Assembly (NCBI GenBank): GCA_012295275.1
Contig: CM022678.1
Span: forward strand, 9,124,522-9,164,528
Origin: Chrysomallon squamiferum
Taxonomy: Eukaryota > Mollusca > Gastropoda > Neomphalida > Peltospiridae
DNA: 40,007 nt
Direction of reading: 5' to 3'
Below, in pieces: positions 1 through 12,231 of the stretch. Each line of letters starts with the position of its first letter. Position 1 is the first letter of the stretch. Below the pieces are notes generated by a model. The model worked only from the letters and a program-made list of their open reading frames with translations. It ran no database searches and was not told the origin of the DNA. The position numbers and the translations under genes were made by a program.

Positions 1-1024
<1,024 letters not shown>

Positions 1025-1053
1025 AGTAAGACCAGCCCTGTCTCTTATTTCCT

Positions 1054-1585
1054 ACTGACAACACAACAGCATCAACAGTTCCACCAACTCTTGACCAGTG
1101 GTCATCCTGGCCAGCAGTGACCTAGATTGCGGCCGACAAGAGCATCTGCCAGATCGGGAAAAAAGTGACATTCAATTGATGTACTGATCTGTTGCTGCAA
1201 CATCTGATATCTGACTAAGATTCTGCTCAAACAAAATTACATGGAAGAAGATTCAGCAATAACTCTTATGCAGTGAAGCTGAATCGAAACACTATAATTA
1301 AAAATGAATACGTATAATTACAAAATAATCCAGGCGATCTATGTTGCCGTATTCTGTGACCAGACTCTGAAGCCGCTGGGTGGTGTCTCTGTAGATGTGA
1401 CGCTGTGGGGTGGGGTTTCTCTGGCAAGTATCTGGTGCAGGGTTACAGTGTTGATGGATTGTACTGTTTTTCACAACATCCAGAAACGGCCAGGTATTTG
1501 GATGACGACTGTAGTTTGTTGACATGAACTTTGGAACAACACGCGACTCTAAGAGTTAAGTTTGTTGACAAAGAAAAAAAAAATA
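1054..1585 (+). pseudogene. Receptor ectodomain-like exon remnants
   Basis: Two protein-like stretches that I cannot assign to a family. From 1054 to 1122 the plus strand reads TDNTTASTVPPTLDQWSSWP and then stops (TAG 1123); the Trp spacing recalls thrombospondin type-1 repeats but the cysteines are not convincing. From about 1363 to 1585 it reads through WGFSGKYLVQGYSVDGLYCF and HPETARYLDDDCSLL, one TGA at 1525, then TLEQHATLRVKFVDKE. Another frame is also open over 1304-1522. The cysteine-containing, secreted-looking composition and the cytoplasmic-tail-like reading frame at 2036 suggest relics of one receptor gene. Function is unknown and the link is inference. Confidence 0.3.
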
Positions 1586-2035
1586 TATATATTATTGCTG
1601 AACAAGCACACGTGTCTGATTTGATTGCTTTAAATGTGTAACTAACTTACAACAACCCTGCCCACTCCCTCAGCTCTGTATTTGATTGACAAACAATAAA
1701 TAAATAAATAAATAATAATATATATATATTATATATTTAGTCTTGTCAGTCAAGAAATATTCATTTTCAATGTCTGTCAGTCGATTAGATGATTCATGAC
1801 AGCAGGGATGTACTGTAACCATGGCTACCTGTAATAACATTAAAACTGAAATGTCATTTACGTTATCTTTTCCATCTTTCTACAGACAATTCAAAAATGT
1901 TAACCTGAATAATAGTAAATATTAGTTGTATAAAACACTGTTCTTTTTTAAAACTACTATTATTACTGTTGTTGTTGTTGTTGTTGTTGTTGAGAGAGTT
2001 ACTCATAGATCATCACTAGACATCAGCATGTTTCT

Positions 2036-2284
2036 GTGTTGAAAGAAAAGAGAAAGTGGCTGAAACTTGCTTCCAGAATGCAAGACAGAGAGTTCAGGTT
2101 TATGGAGGAGAATCAGAATCTTCACTCAAACGTTGATGATCATGTTTATGAGGAGATTTCTGATCTACATTGTCAGCGTCATGAGGAATTAGGTTACAAC
2201 TTGCCAGAACATGTTTCACTGAAACACAAACACAGCAGAACATGTTTCACTGAAACACAAACACAGCAGAACGTGTTTCACTGA
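2036..2284 (+). pseudogene. Receptor tail-like reading frame running into a minisatellite
   Basis: 82 codons. The first 60 have ordinary, non-repetitive protein composition: KEKRKWLKLASRMQDREFRF (basic, juxtamembrane-like), then EENQNLHSNVDDHVYEEISD and HEELGYNLPEH. The Y-E-E-I motif is a classic SH2-domain ligand, and a second tyrosine (GYNLP) follows 16 residues later, so this may be the cytoplasmic tail of a signalling receptor. No membrane segment is visible in frame; it would be in an upstream exon, and an acceptor-like TTGCTTCCAG lies inside the frame. From 2206 the frame enters a 31-bp tandem repeat, not a multiple of three, and stops in the third copy. Read as the 3' end of a decayed or repeat-extended gene. 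Confidence 0.4.
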
Positions 2285-2458
2285 AACACAAACACAGCAG
2301 AACGTGTTTCACTGAAACACAAACACAGCAGAACGTGTTTCACTGAAACACAAACACAGCAGAACCTGTTTCACTGAAACACAAACACAGCAGAACGTGT
2401 TTCACTGAAACACAAACACAGCAGAACATGTTTCATTGAAACACAAACACAGCAGAAC
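2206..2458. repeat. 31-bp minisatellite, about 8 copies
   Basis: Unit begins AGAACGTGTTTCACTGAAAC and continues ACAAACACAGC. Copies are nearly identical, varying ACATG/ACGTG/ACCTG and one CACTG to CATTG. Each unit contains the perfect 13-bp palindrome GTTTCACTGAAAC. Confidence 0.95.
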
Positions 2459-3114
2459 AACTAACTTCAGATACCGCTATGAAGTGTCCGTTTTGTTAAA
2501 CGTAACGTTTTACTTTGCTAATTCTAAATCGTATAATAGAAAGGTGTAATTTTACTGTACGCGGAACTTAAATATTATGTACACTATAGAAAATACTGAT
2601 AACCACAGTTAATCTGTTAGACATTACTGACAGTTATAAATGATAATTCTACATGGTGTTTTGAAAATAAACCGCTTAATTACTTATAAAAAGAAAATGA
2701 TGAGAATTAATTATGATCAGTGATATTTACAGTGTGTAGGTTAAGTATGTAGAGAAATGTTTATCTCATATTTTATTAATATCGTATATTTATATCAGGT
2801 TATATTTAACAATATCACAGTTAATTCCCTGGAATCACGATAGTGTGTACTGATTAACTGAGAGCAAAAGAGGTTAGCGTGTTATTTTATTATGAGAAAT
2901 TTAATGTTTTCATTACATCCATTAAAAGGTGTACATCAGCGCAAGTTGAAAAGTGTAATATTCTTTACATTTCTGATTAAACCTGAAGTCCTCTTATTAT
3001 ATCAGATATTAATATAACCGCTTCACGAGTAATAATCTGTGTAACAATGAAGCAGACACCGTAGTCGTCAAAGTCCTCCAGTTGTCAACAGCTAACAACT
3101 AGAACAACACCCTA

Positions 3115-3159
<45 letters not shown>

Positions 3160-3351
3160 CTAAAAAACGGAAGCTTCCTACATATGTTTGACGCTATTCT
3201 CCTAGTTTCATTAGAACTGTTCTGAGTGTCTTCTATCATTCTAAGACTATTGTGAGAAAATAGCTAAAATGCGCTTAAATATTATTTTTAAGAATAGAAT
3301 AATATCAGCTCACAACCTTTATTGTTTCCAAAGATAATAACACACAAACAA

Positions 3352-3409
<58 letters not shown>

Positions 3410-3560
3410 TCTGCATTAGCTGTCATATTCACATCCTGCTCTGTCTCAATACAAGGACTACAAGTAAATGGAATGGGAGAACTGATCAACATTGTCACAT
3501 ACATTTACAAAACTGGTTCTCATTATCGGGGAGATGTTTAGGAGGATTTAATGCTGTTTT
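2459..3560. other. AT-rich spacer with poly-T (3119-3159) and (TA)n (3356-3407)
   Basis: No coding-like stretch was found on either strand. It holds an about 41-base T run and an about 26-unit TA run; the short reading frames here come from the TA repeat. Confidence 0.7.
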
Positions 3561-3566
3561 ACGGCT

Positions 3567-3715
3567 ATGACAGTGTGGTCTACGACAGTGTGGTCTACGA
3601 CAGTGTGGTCTATCACAGTGTGGTCTATGACAGTGTGGTCTATGACAGTGTGGTCTACGACAGTGTGGTCTATGACAGTGTGGTCTATGACAGTGTGGTC
3701 TATGACAGTGTGGTC
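3567..3715. repeat. 15-bp minisatellite, about 10 copies
   Basis: Unit TATGACAGTGTGGTC with TAT/TAC and GA/CA variants. Because 15 is a multiple of three, several frames stay open on both strands (repeating VYDSV on plus, DHTVI on minus). These are repeat-derived, with no flanking gene evidence. Confidence 0.95.
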
Positions 3716-5640
3716 TACGTTCTGTGTTGTCTGGAAGATCATCAGACTGGGTATCTGACAATGTCACAGTAGATGTTACATGTGGTAGTTCAGTAGTCAC
3801 TATATCTTTTGAATCCAATAGCAGTGGACATTTTTCTGATAAGCAATTGGTCACATCATCTGACTGAAATATTTAAACAGTATTAAAATAACAATTTATA
3901 TTACAGACAGATTTCTTAATATGAGAGATAGTATGCAGGGCTCGAAATGGCCAGTCGCCAGGTCACCAAATGCGACCAAAATTCCGTTTAGGCGACTGGG
4001 ATGTTAGAAATATTATGGTTAGTCGCCCCAAAAAATATTATTTGGGTGACCTGTTTTTTCGATAAGTTATAACACAAGATAATACTTTTATAATAATTGT
4101 ATCTCAGATATTTATTTCACATAAAACGATTGCCCATAGTTCCATAAGTTGGACGTATCGGCTTGTCTTATTTGCCAACATCTATTTATAAACACTACGT
4201 TAAAGGATTATCGGTTGGTTAACGGAACACTGTAACTATTTGTTTGCTATTGTTTTTCCTTTTCAATTCGGCTTTTAATTGGCTAAAGTGAAGCCAACGA
4301 ACAAATTTAGCGAACTTTTTAGATCGTTACGTAAAGAATTATCGGTTGGTTAACGGAACAAGTTATCATGGAAGATAACTCTATAACCTTGTATTTAGAA
4401 TTGTTTTTCGTTTTCGATTCCGGTAGGATTACTTACCCGGAATAAAAAATAAATAAAAGTAAAAATAAAAAATAAAATAAAGAAAGAAATAAAGAAAATA
4501 TACTAAAAAGAAAAGTGGAACGGCTGCATATTTTATAGAGGAAAGTTATTATTATTATTCCATTTTTGTCAAGGTTTGTTTGAAAATATCTTACCAGCTG
4601 ATTTGTATAACTAGGACTAAATATTTGTGGCTATTTTAATCGATAAAAAAAATTCTTATTTTATTTTAGATCTTGACAAATTAAAATAAGCTGATACTTT
4701 CAATTTATCGAACTATGAACAAACCTTTTATGTGAAATAAATATTTTCTATAAAATTATTAATAGTGGCTCTTGTTTTATAACTTATAGAAAAAGTAAGT
4801 TCTTCTAGATTAATATTATTTATTCATGTTAGAGACTGTTATAGAATTATATTTGGAAATCAGAATATTTTAAGTGTTAAATCAATTGTAATATATTTTA
4901 TCTGGATAAAGAAGACTCATAAAAAATGTTATCTTCTGAATTAGGACAGTTATTTCAAATAATTTACCACTGTATAAGTATTATAAGAATTCAGATTGTT
5001 GTTTGTTTTGCTGCTGAAAAAAGATATGATACTTCTGGGAGTTCTTCAAAGCACTCCAATGAACAAAGCACAGAGAACTTGTATGGGTTTCTTCATTAGT
5101 ATTTTTCCTATTTAAGCAGCAGTTAATTTGTAATTTCTCCTTCATTTTTATAGAGGACAATGAAATGTATGTGTGTTGGGGTGTTACTGTTGTCTGCTTA
5201 TATCTTTTATTGCTTGTTTACAGCATTAGTCAGAACAAACTCACAGCACTACAGACTGAATGGGGTAACTCCGAGAGAGAAAAGAAATCTGGTAGAAGAA
5301 AATTAATTCACACACTTTACATGTGAAGACAGAGAAAGGATAGTTCAGTTTCTGCAGCATTTTCCTCAAGATTCTGACTAATTTTGCTTATGTGAGTCCC
5401 AGGATTCAAAGGGAGTGATTTGAAAATCTTTCTGCATGTGAGACTAAATCCTCACTTTGGAGGGAGTATCAACAGACTGCTATTGCACAGGGTAAGAATT
5501 CATTTGAATAATGAGTAATTTTTATATATTAAGTGATAACATTTTAAGGATATTATATTAATTCTTAGATTAATTGATTTTATATTGCAGTATGTTTTTG
5601 TTTGTCATTTTAAATTTTGTTTTCATTTTCATTTTTAAGA
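3716..5640. other. Spacer with interspersed-repeat-like segments
   Basis: 3938-4030 contains GGGCTCGAAATGGCCAGTCG and paired AGTCGCC/GGCGACT motifs that look like a fragment of a dispersed repeat. About 4193-4375 contains two imperfect copies of a segment with the shared core ATTATCGGTTGGTTAACGGA. 5322-5500 on the plus strand has a short coding-like piece (CEDRERIVQFLQHFPQDSD) followed by stops. The remainder is AT-rich with no recognisable gene. Confidence 0.45.
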
Positions 5641-5662
5641 AAAAGCTATTTGTCTTCTTCAG

Positions 5663-5767
5663 TTTGACTTGTCAGTACAGAAAGTTCACATTCCAAACAG
5701 CCCACTCCAGCCAGAACCAGTTTACTTCCTTGTGTCAAGGAAATGTGGAACTTTTAAAAAATGTTAA
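5663..5767 (+). pseudogene. Unassigned coding-like fragment
   Basis: The plus frame reads FDLSVQKVHIPNSPLQPEPV then YFLVSRKCGTFKKC and stops at 5765. Composition is protein-like against an AT-rich background, but no domain can be named. It sits directly upstream of the 17-bp minisatellite, so its natural end may be lost. It could be a remnant of a transposon-encoded protein. Confidence 0.25.
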
Positions 5768-5780
5768 AAGTTTTTACAAG

Positions 5781-6227
5781 ATGTGATTATCTTCTCTATG
5801 TGATTATCTTCTGTATGTGATTATCTTCTGTATGTGATTATCTTCTGTATGTGATTATCTTCTGTATGTGATTATCTTCTCTATGTGATTATCTTCTGTA
5901 TGTGATTATCTTCTGTATGTGATTATCTTCTGTATGTGATTATCTTCTGTATGTGATTATCTTCTCTATGTGATTATCTTCTGTATGTGATTATCTTCTA
6001 TATGTGATTATCTTCTGTATGTGATTATCTTCTGTATGTGATTATCTTCTGTATGTGATTATCTTCTGTATGTGATTATCTTCTGTATGTGATTATCTTC
6101 TATATGTGATTATCTTCTGTATGTGATTATCTTCTGTATGTGAGTATCTCCTGTATGTGATTATTTTCTGTATGTGATTATCTTCTGTATGTGATTATCT
6201 TCTGTATGTGATTATCTTCTGTATGTG
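5781..6227. repeat. 17-bp minisatellite, about 26 copies
   Basis: Unit ATGTGATTATCTTCTGT, highly uniform, with occasional CTCT, CTAT or GAGTATCTCC variants. It starts within 15 bases of the end of a coding-like fragment. Confidence 0.96.
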
Positions 6228-6600
6228 GCATCTGAAGTTGGCTGTCGAATGTGACTACTAAACATTTGAATGATTTTCTTTGTTATTAAATGTTTATCTA
6301 TTTTTAGTTTATTTTGCTGTTATCTTTCTTTTTTCTTTTACTTTATTAGAGAGGAGACATGCTGTCTAAGTGAAATCTTTATCTCTCAATTTAAAATCAG
6401 TCATTCAAGTTGTTTGGGTTTGTTTGTATTTGGTTATTTAGAGATCTGCCTGCACACCAGAAATCTATGTAATTACTTTTTGTTTAATTTACTGAATGGA
6501 ATTTAGTAAACTGTTGTAGTGTTTTGTTATTTACTTGTTAAATTGTTTTTGTTTAAGTGTTTGTTCAGGTGTGTGTTTTACCAGTGTGTCAAGGGTTTTA
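6228..6600. other. Spacer
   Basis: T-rich plus strand with no recognisable feature. It lies on the 3' side of the minus-strand LINE fragment and may contain its decayed continuation. Confidence 0.5.
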
Positions 6601-7335
6601 CATGTGTGATGTCAGTGTAACTGGTCTGCAGTTGATTGGTAGTGAATGGTATTTGTTAGGTTTATGCAAGTTTCCAGTCTGTTGATATCTTTCCTGTTTA
6701 CCAAGTTACATAAAAAAGACCAAGTATTATTACTAATGATTTTGACTGTTTTGTATTTTTCAAGTGTAATTTGATTTTTGTTTAGATTTTTATTTTTATT
6801 TTTTTTTTTATATATTCTCTTATGTATTTATTTATTTCCAATAAGCTCAGTCCACCATGCAGTGGATATTTTGTTAGTGCAGTTTTTGGTTTTAGTTTTG
6901 TGTTCAGTGACAGCTGAGTCTATCATGTTGTAAGTGAAGTGCAGTATGTGTCAGTTTTGTTTGTGTTTTTCAGTTTAATATGTTTCCATGCTTTGTAGAA
7001 TCCTTCCCAGTCTGCTTTGGTGAAATTTCATTTGGGTGTAAATACTGAGTTGTTGGAGGTTTTCTTGCTGTTGTAGTTGGTGAGTGTAGGGTGGTGGTCA
7101 CAATTCAACTCATTTAGAACTTGCCATTGACTCAGTGCTGCAGTGTGTTTGCTGTTAGTGTTAAATCAGTGGTGAACTGGACACACTGGTGAAGGTGAAT
7201 GTAACATCATTAAGACAAACAAGAATGGAAAGGCCTGTGTTAGGTGTGTATCATGTGAGCCATGTGTTGTGTTAATGGAGGTTCTTTTGTTGAAATTATT
7301 TATTTTTATTGGGCTCTGTTTACAATTTTCTTCAT
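6601..7335 (-). mobile_element. Decayed LINE: endonuclease C-terminus and start of reverse transcriptase
   Basis: The minus strand from 7131 to 6968 reads QWQVLNELNCDHHPTLTNYN, then FTP, a TGA, then NFTKADWEGFYKAWKHIKLK. The (S/C)DHHP motif is the terminal catalytic Asp-His block of APE-type LINE endonucleases, and the F-x-K-A-D-W-x-x-F region follows it in Jockey-like elements. At 6666-6601 the strand reads HKPNKYHSLPINCRPVTLTS, the conserved KPxK...NxRPVTLTS motif at the start of the reverse transcriptase. About 7180-7270 (SILVCLNDVTFTF) fits the segment before the DHHP motif. Stops and frame changes mean it is dead. Its orientation matches the LINE end at 1-1024, but they need not be one copy. 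Confidence 0.7.
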
Positions 7336-8435
7336 GTAGTTGCTGAAAGTTTGCATGTTTTGCAAGGTATCAGGACTGGCTAGAGTTTCTATGGTGATGG
7401 ACACTGCAGTAGCTGCATGCTAATGACTTCAGTTGTATCACTGTGTGCATTTGGTTGTGTGCCACCAGTTCTGTCAGAGGCCACACAAGTAAATGAGACC
7501 TCCTTTCTGTCTGTTGATAGTTGTAACTGTTGTCATGGCAGGTTTTCTGTTAAAGGTAAGTGTGGTCCAGTAGGTTGCTTTTCCCTCCATATACTGACAT
7601 TAACTAGCTTGGCTTTGTTTGTGAATGAATCTTCTTGTAAACGTTTTTTTTTTAATTTCTTATTTCTATCCAGGTAATATAGTTTGTGATATAATTAAAA
7701 AGTGAGTTGGGTGGGTTTTTTCTGTTTTTTTTTTTTTCACTCATTTGGCTTCGGGTTGTTGTTGTTGATGTGCAGACTGTTTTACTGTTTGCTGAGTCAG
7801 TTTCAGGATTAGTGTAGGTAATTCCCAGTAAGAAAATGTTGATCCCAGATGGTTACAGTGGAACCAAAAGTCTTTAAGAGTTTTTTGTTGAGCCCAAAAT
7901 AAATTTTCCATGGGTTGTTATTAATTAATTTCCATTCAGGGTTTTGTCTGAGTCAGTGTTTGTTAGTTTCTTATTTATCACCTTTTGCTTCTGGTCAACT
8001 TTTTTCATTTTTTAAATTCAACTTGGGCCTTTCTGCCTTTTGTCTTTTGTAAATCCTAATTTTCATTTCTTAATCATTTGAGAATCATTTAAGTTTGTGG
8101 TTTTTATGTTTTCCATGTTTTTGTTTTTTTTATAGGTGGGTCTGTTTCTGAAAGTTTAATGTGTGTAGTTGTGTGTATAATTCAATGGTAATTATTTATA
8201 CTTCTAATGTGTCTCTATTTACTTCAACACACATGCACACTTAAATATATAAACACACATACACATATTATTTTATTTAGTGTTTTATTTTTCTTTCTCA
8301 GCCAGTTATTTTAATTTTATATTTCATTTCTTAGTTTGTTACACTGCAAAAATTTAAAAATGTTTCTTCCTTTCAACTGTTATATTTAATTTATACTACT
8401 AGTTTTTATTATTATCATTAGTTTTATTATTGTTA

Positions 8436-8496
<61 letters not shown>

Positions 8497-8937
8497 ATAT
8501 GACTGTGTTTGATTTTTAGGTGTTTTTTTTTTGTTTTTTTTCTTTTGTTTTTAAAATTTTAAATAATAATTTATATATTTTCTTGTTTTCTTATTTATTT
8601 TGTTTCTTCTTCAATGGCAGATTTTACTGACATGTTCTTGTTTTTCAAGATTAGTGAGTTGTCTTCAAACAAACGGAACACTCAGTTTTAAAGAATCTAA
8701 TCAGAGCATTAAAGGTGGATCGTAGATTAGAATTTTTACTGTTATTTCTTATTAAAAAACAAAAAAATGAAAGAACTTAATTAAAATGTTTTTCTAATAT
8801 CGTATAGATTTTAAAAATTAAAACAAAACTTGGTATTTAATAAAGTATTATCACCGTTACCTAAACAAATTGTATGACTTATTCTGCATGGTTTTCAGTA
8901 ATTTATAATTATTAAAATATGTAAACAATTAATCATT
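7336..8937. other. Spacer, possibly decayed 5' part of the LINE, with an ATT microsatellite
   Basis: The plus-strand frame at 7417-7677 appears to be a shadow of decayed LINE sequence on the other strand. 8439-8495 is an (ATT)n run. No other feature is supported. Confidence 0.45.
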
Positions 8938-9745
8938 TCTGTTGTGTTGTGTTGTTTCTACATTGCTGTTGTGTTGTGTTGTTTCTACATTTCTGTTGTG
9001 TTGTGTTGTTTCTACATTTCTGTTGTGTTGTGTTGTTTCTACATTTTTGTGTTTTTGTTTCTACATTTCTGTTTTTTGTGTTGTTTTGTTTTTACATTTG
9101 TGTTGTGTTGTTTCTACATTTCTTCTTTGTGTTGTGTTGTTTCTACATTTCTGTTTGTGTTGTGTTGTTTCTACATTTCTGTTGTGTTGTGTTGTTTTCT
9201 ACATTTCTACATTTGTTGTTGTTGTGTTGTTTCTACATTTCTGTTGTGTTGTGTTGTTTCTACACATTTCTGTTGTGTTGTGTTGTTTCTACATTTCTGT
9301 TGTTGTGTTGTTTCTACATATTTTCTGTTTCATTTTTTGTTTCTGTTGTTGTGTTGTTTCTACATTTCTGTTGTTTGTTTTCTACATTTCTGTTGTGTTG
9401 TGTTGTTTCTACATTTCTGTTGTGTTGTTTCTACATTTCTGTTGTGTTGTGTTGTTTCTACATTTCTGTTGTGTTGTGTTGTTTCTACATTTCTGTTCAA
9501 GTTGTGTTGTTTCTACATTTCTGTTGTGTTGTGTTGTTTCTACTTTTCTGTTGTGTTGTTTCTACATTTCTGTTGTGTTTGTTGTTTCTACATTTTGTTG
9601 TGTTGTGTTGTGTTTGTTTCTACATTTCTATTCAAGTTGTGTTGTTTCTACATTTCTGTTGTGTTGTGTTGTTTCTACATTTCTGTTGTGTTGTGTTGTG
9701 TTGTGTTGTTTCTACATTTCTGTTGTGTTGTGTTTCTACATTTAA
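8938..9745. repeat. About 27-bp GTT-rich minisatellite, about 30 irregular copies
   Basis: The unit is GTTGTGTTGTGTTGTTTCTA followed by CATTTCT, with internal gain or loss of GTGTT pentamers. All three plus frames stay open over about 800 bases (Cys/Val/Leu/Phe-rich), purely from repeat composition. The many indel-type unit variants indicate slippage nested inside the array. Confidence 0.95.
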
Positions 9746-9805
9746 TGTTTTACACAAAGAAGTGAATGAAGAAGGTGGAGGCAGTAAATTAACAAGGAGA
9801 TACAG

Positions 9806-9937
9806 AGTGAATGAATGAATGAGTGAATGAATGAATGAATGAATGAATGAATGAGTGAGTGAATGAATGAATGAATGAATGAATGAATGAATCAGTGAAT
9901 GAATGAATGAATGAATGAATGAATGAATTAATTAATG
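9806..9937. repeat. (GAAT)n tetranucleotide array with GAGT interruptions
   Basis: ATGA tetramers run with a few GTGA/CAGT substitutions, ending in AATTAATTAATG. Confidence 0.95.
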
Positions 9938-11370
9938 AATATCTGTTTAATTATACTTCATGGTTATTAGTTCTCAAACATGATTTTTATTGTTATTATT
10001 ATATTTTTTTTTTTTTTTCATAATGTTGTTAAAAATTAATTATGAAAATAAAGTTAGCTGTACCAACCAGGGTTGTTTTGTTTTTTGTGTTTTTAACAAT
10101 TTTTGATTTCTTACTCACTGATTTTCAATGTTAAATAAACATTATCTTAAGTATTGAATAAAAAAAAAAAGTTTTATTAAAACTACTTATAAAATGATAT
10201 TTTTAGTGTATATGCCAAAATTTATAATGCTCAGTAAATACTAAGTTTGGTTTTATTGTACCAAAACTATATAAATAAAAATATTCCTTATCCTCTAATT
10301 TAATAAAAGCTTGCTAAAACTATACATATAAAATGAAAAACAAAAACCAGAATAATTTGAAATACTTATTTCAACAAGAAAACAAAGTTTAACATCAAAA
10401 CTACTTTTTCAAATGAAAAATAAAAGTTTAGAAAAACTTTGCCAAAATTGTTCATTAAAAATTTAGAAAACCATGATATAAAATGTTTCAAAAAAGTTTA
10501 AAAATATAAATTAAATTAAAAAAAATTGTTTAAAAATATTTTTCATGAAGTTTTAAAGAGTTGAGAGGTTGACATTAATAAAACAAAAAAAACCACTTCT
10601 TTTTTCTAGTGATCAATATAAATATATTAATAAAATATACAACATAGAAAAGAAAAAGAATACCAAGACATTTGTTTACAAAAACTATAAAACTTAATAA
10701 ATAAGTTGACATATAATGGAGCCTGCAAATTAGTGATTAAGAACATTTTCAGTTTCTGATTTTATCTTCCAAACAACAAATACATGGCAAAACTGAAGAA
10801 GGTTTGACAATTCATTTAACTGGATTCCATTTTATGTTTTAACAAAGTTTTATACATTCAAACATTTTAACAAAACTCTTAGTATTTAATATTTTAGCAG
10901 ATGATTAAGTAATTGTTCTTTCAAAATAATTATTTAAAAAATAAAATTAAATTTAACAAAATTTATTTATTCTTGTTGGAAACCGAATTTGTTTTTATAT
11001 GAAGTGTGTGTTTTTGTTTTCAAGTCAGATAATTAATGGTATTTTCTTTCTTGACTTTTAATTAAGTAAATAAATAAATATATTTTACAAAAATTGACAA
11101 GTAAGATCAATAATCTTTATGTGTTAATTTTTGAAGATACATTTTCTAAAGTACAGTCCTTTTCTCCCAACTGCTATATCAATGTCACAGTTTGACTTTT
11201 TCTTTGCATCTACAGATATCATTATTTAAAAAAGAAAATTTTGTATAATAATAATATTAAAATATTCTCATATGACATTAAATGATTTATATTTTACGGT
11301 TTATAAAATCTAGTTGTAAACTGAATTACCTGTCCATTATACTCAGCATCTGATTTCAAAACACTTGAAC
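9938..11370. other. Very AT-rich spacer
   Basis: Dominated by A/T with no open frame of normal composition on either strand and no tandem array. I see nothing identifiable. Confidence 0.6.
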
Positions 11371-11510
11371 TCATCTGAGTTTGTACAAATTTCTTTTTAA
11401 CAGCAAGAACTGGAGAAATGATTGTTCTTCACTGAGTTGTACTACAAGCCTGGTCAAGTGGTCATCCTTGGCCTGATAGAACTTTTCTGGTCAGCAAGGG
11501 ATTGTTTATC
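11371..11510 (-). pseudogene. Exon-like coiled-coil segment with one frameshift
   Basis: Minus strand. Acceptor CTTTTACAG immediately precedes 11510. The frame begins DKQSLADQ; after a one-base shift it continues KFYQAKDDHLTRLVVQLSEE then QSFLQFLLLKRNLYKLR and a stop at 11373-11371. The heptad-like Leu/Val spacing with charged residues suggests an alpha-helical coiled coil. One missing base in the run of four A's after ACCAG would join the halves. No family recognised. It may be a 3' exon of the minus-strand gene lying at higher coordinates, or an unrelated gene end. Confidence 0.45.
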
Positions 11511-12107
11511 CTGTAAAAGTAGTAAACAAAACTTATCACTGATAACCCTAATAAATAAAATTGATTTACTAAAAAAAAGTATAACATTTATCATTGGAAA
11601 GAATAGCAAATTATTATTTAAAAGTTACTTAAAGCATTAAAATTACAAATTATTTAGTCAGAATAAATAAATTTTACACAATTTAAATATTACATCTGAT
11701 ATCATCATTAAGATATCTCTTGAAAATTATCTGCTTGTCTGTTATTTTGTAAAAAATTCAGAAGTTTATAATTTTTAGTGTTCATTACCAGCAACAAAAA
11801 TGCCAAGCTGCAAGTTTCTTCAGTTTTGTGGTAAACTTGAAAAACTGTAATTATCAAGATTGTTCACCATTAATAAACAAAATAATATTTTGGATGGACA
11901 GAAAAGGAATTTACTTTATTTATCATGGATTTTAATAATAAAGAGTTCACTTTCTTTTTATTTTTTTTATTATTATTTTTTTAATTTCCAAAACATATAA
12001 TGTTGTATATATAAGATATTTGTTAATAATAACTTTTCTGTTTTGCTTTTTTTTCTTCTGTAGTATTAGTTTAATTATATCTTTGACACCTATAAAAAAC
12101 AGCAGTT

Positions 12108-12231
12108 TCAAACCTTTGGTCTGTAGAGAACATTCAGCTCAAACAACATGGAGACAATGTGAGAATTCTGTCACATGAACTGACATGATCAACATCGTGG
12201 ACAACATGGACTGCAGTGGAAGTTCAGTCAT
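12108..12231 (-). pseudogene. Exon-like segment with one frameshift
   Basis: Minus strand. The acceptor GTTATATTTACAG is followed by MTELPLQSMLSTMLIMSVHV. A second frame takes over after about 60 bases with QNSHIVSMLFELNVLYRPKV, then a stop at 12110-12108. It shows the same pattern as the neighbouring exons: clean acceptor, normal protein composition, single frame break. No domain recognised. Confidence 0.35.

Noticed and set aside
2206-6227. CRISPR-like regular repeats
   Set aside because: Units (31, 15, 17 bp) are direct tandem with no unique spacers, and the genome is eukaryotic.
7417-7677. 86-codon plus frame with signal-peptide-like start
   Set aside because: Probably the antisense of decayed LINE endonuclease; no plus-strand splice or domain support.
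8942-9818. Three overlapping 267-289-codon plus frames
   Set aside because: All three frames are open only because the GTT-rich array lacks stop triplets; composition is repeat-derived.
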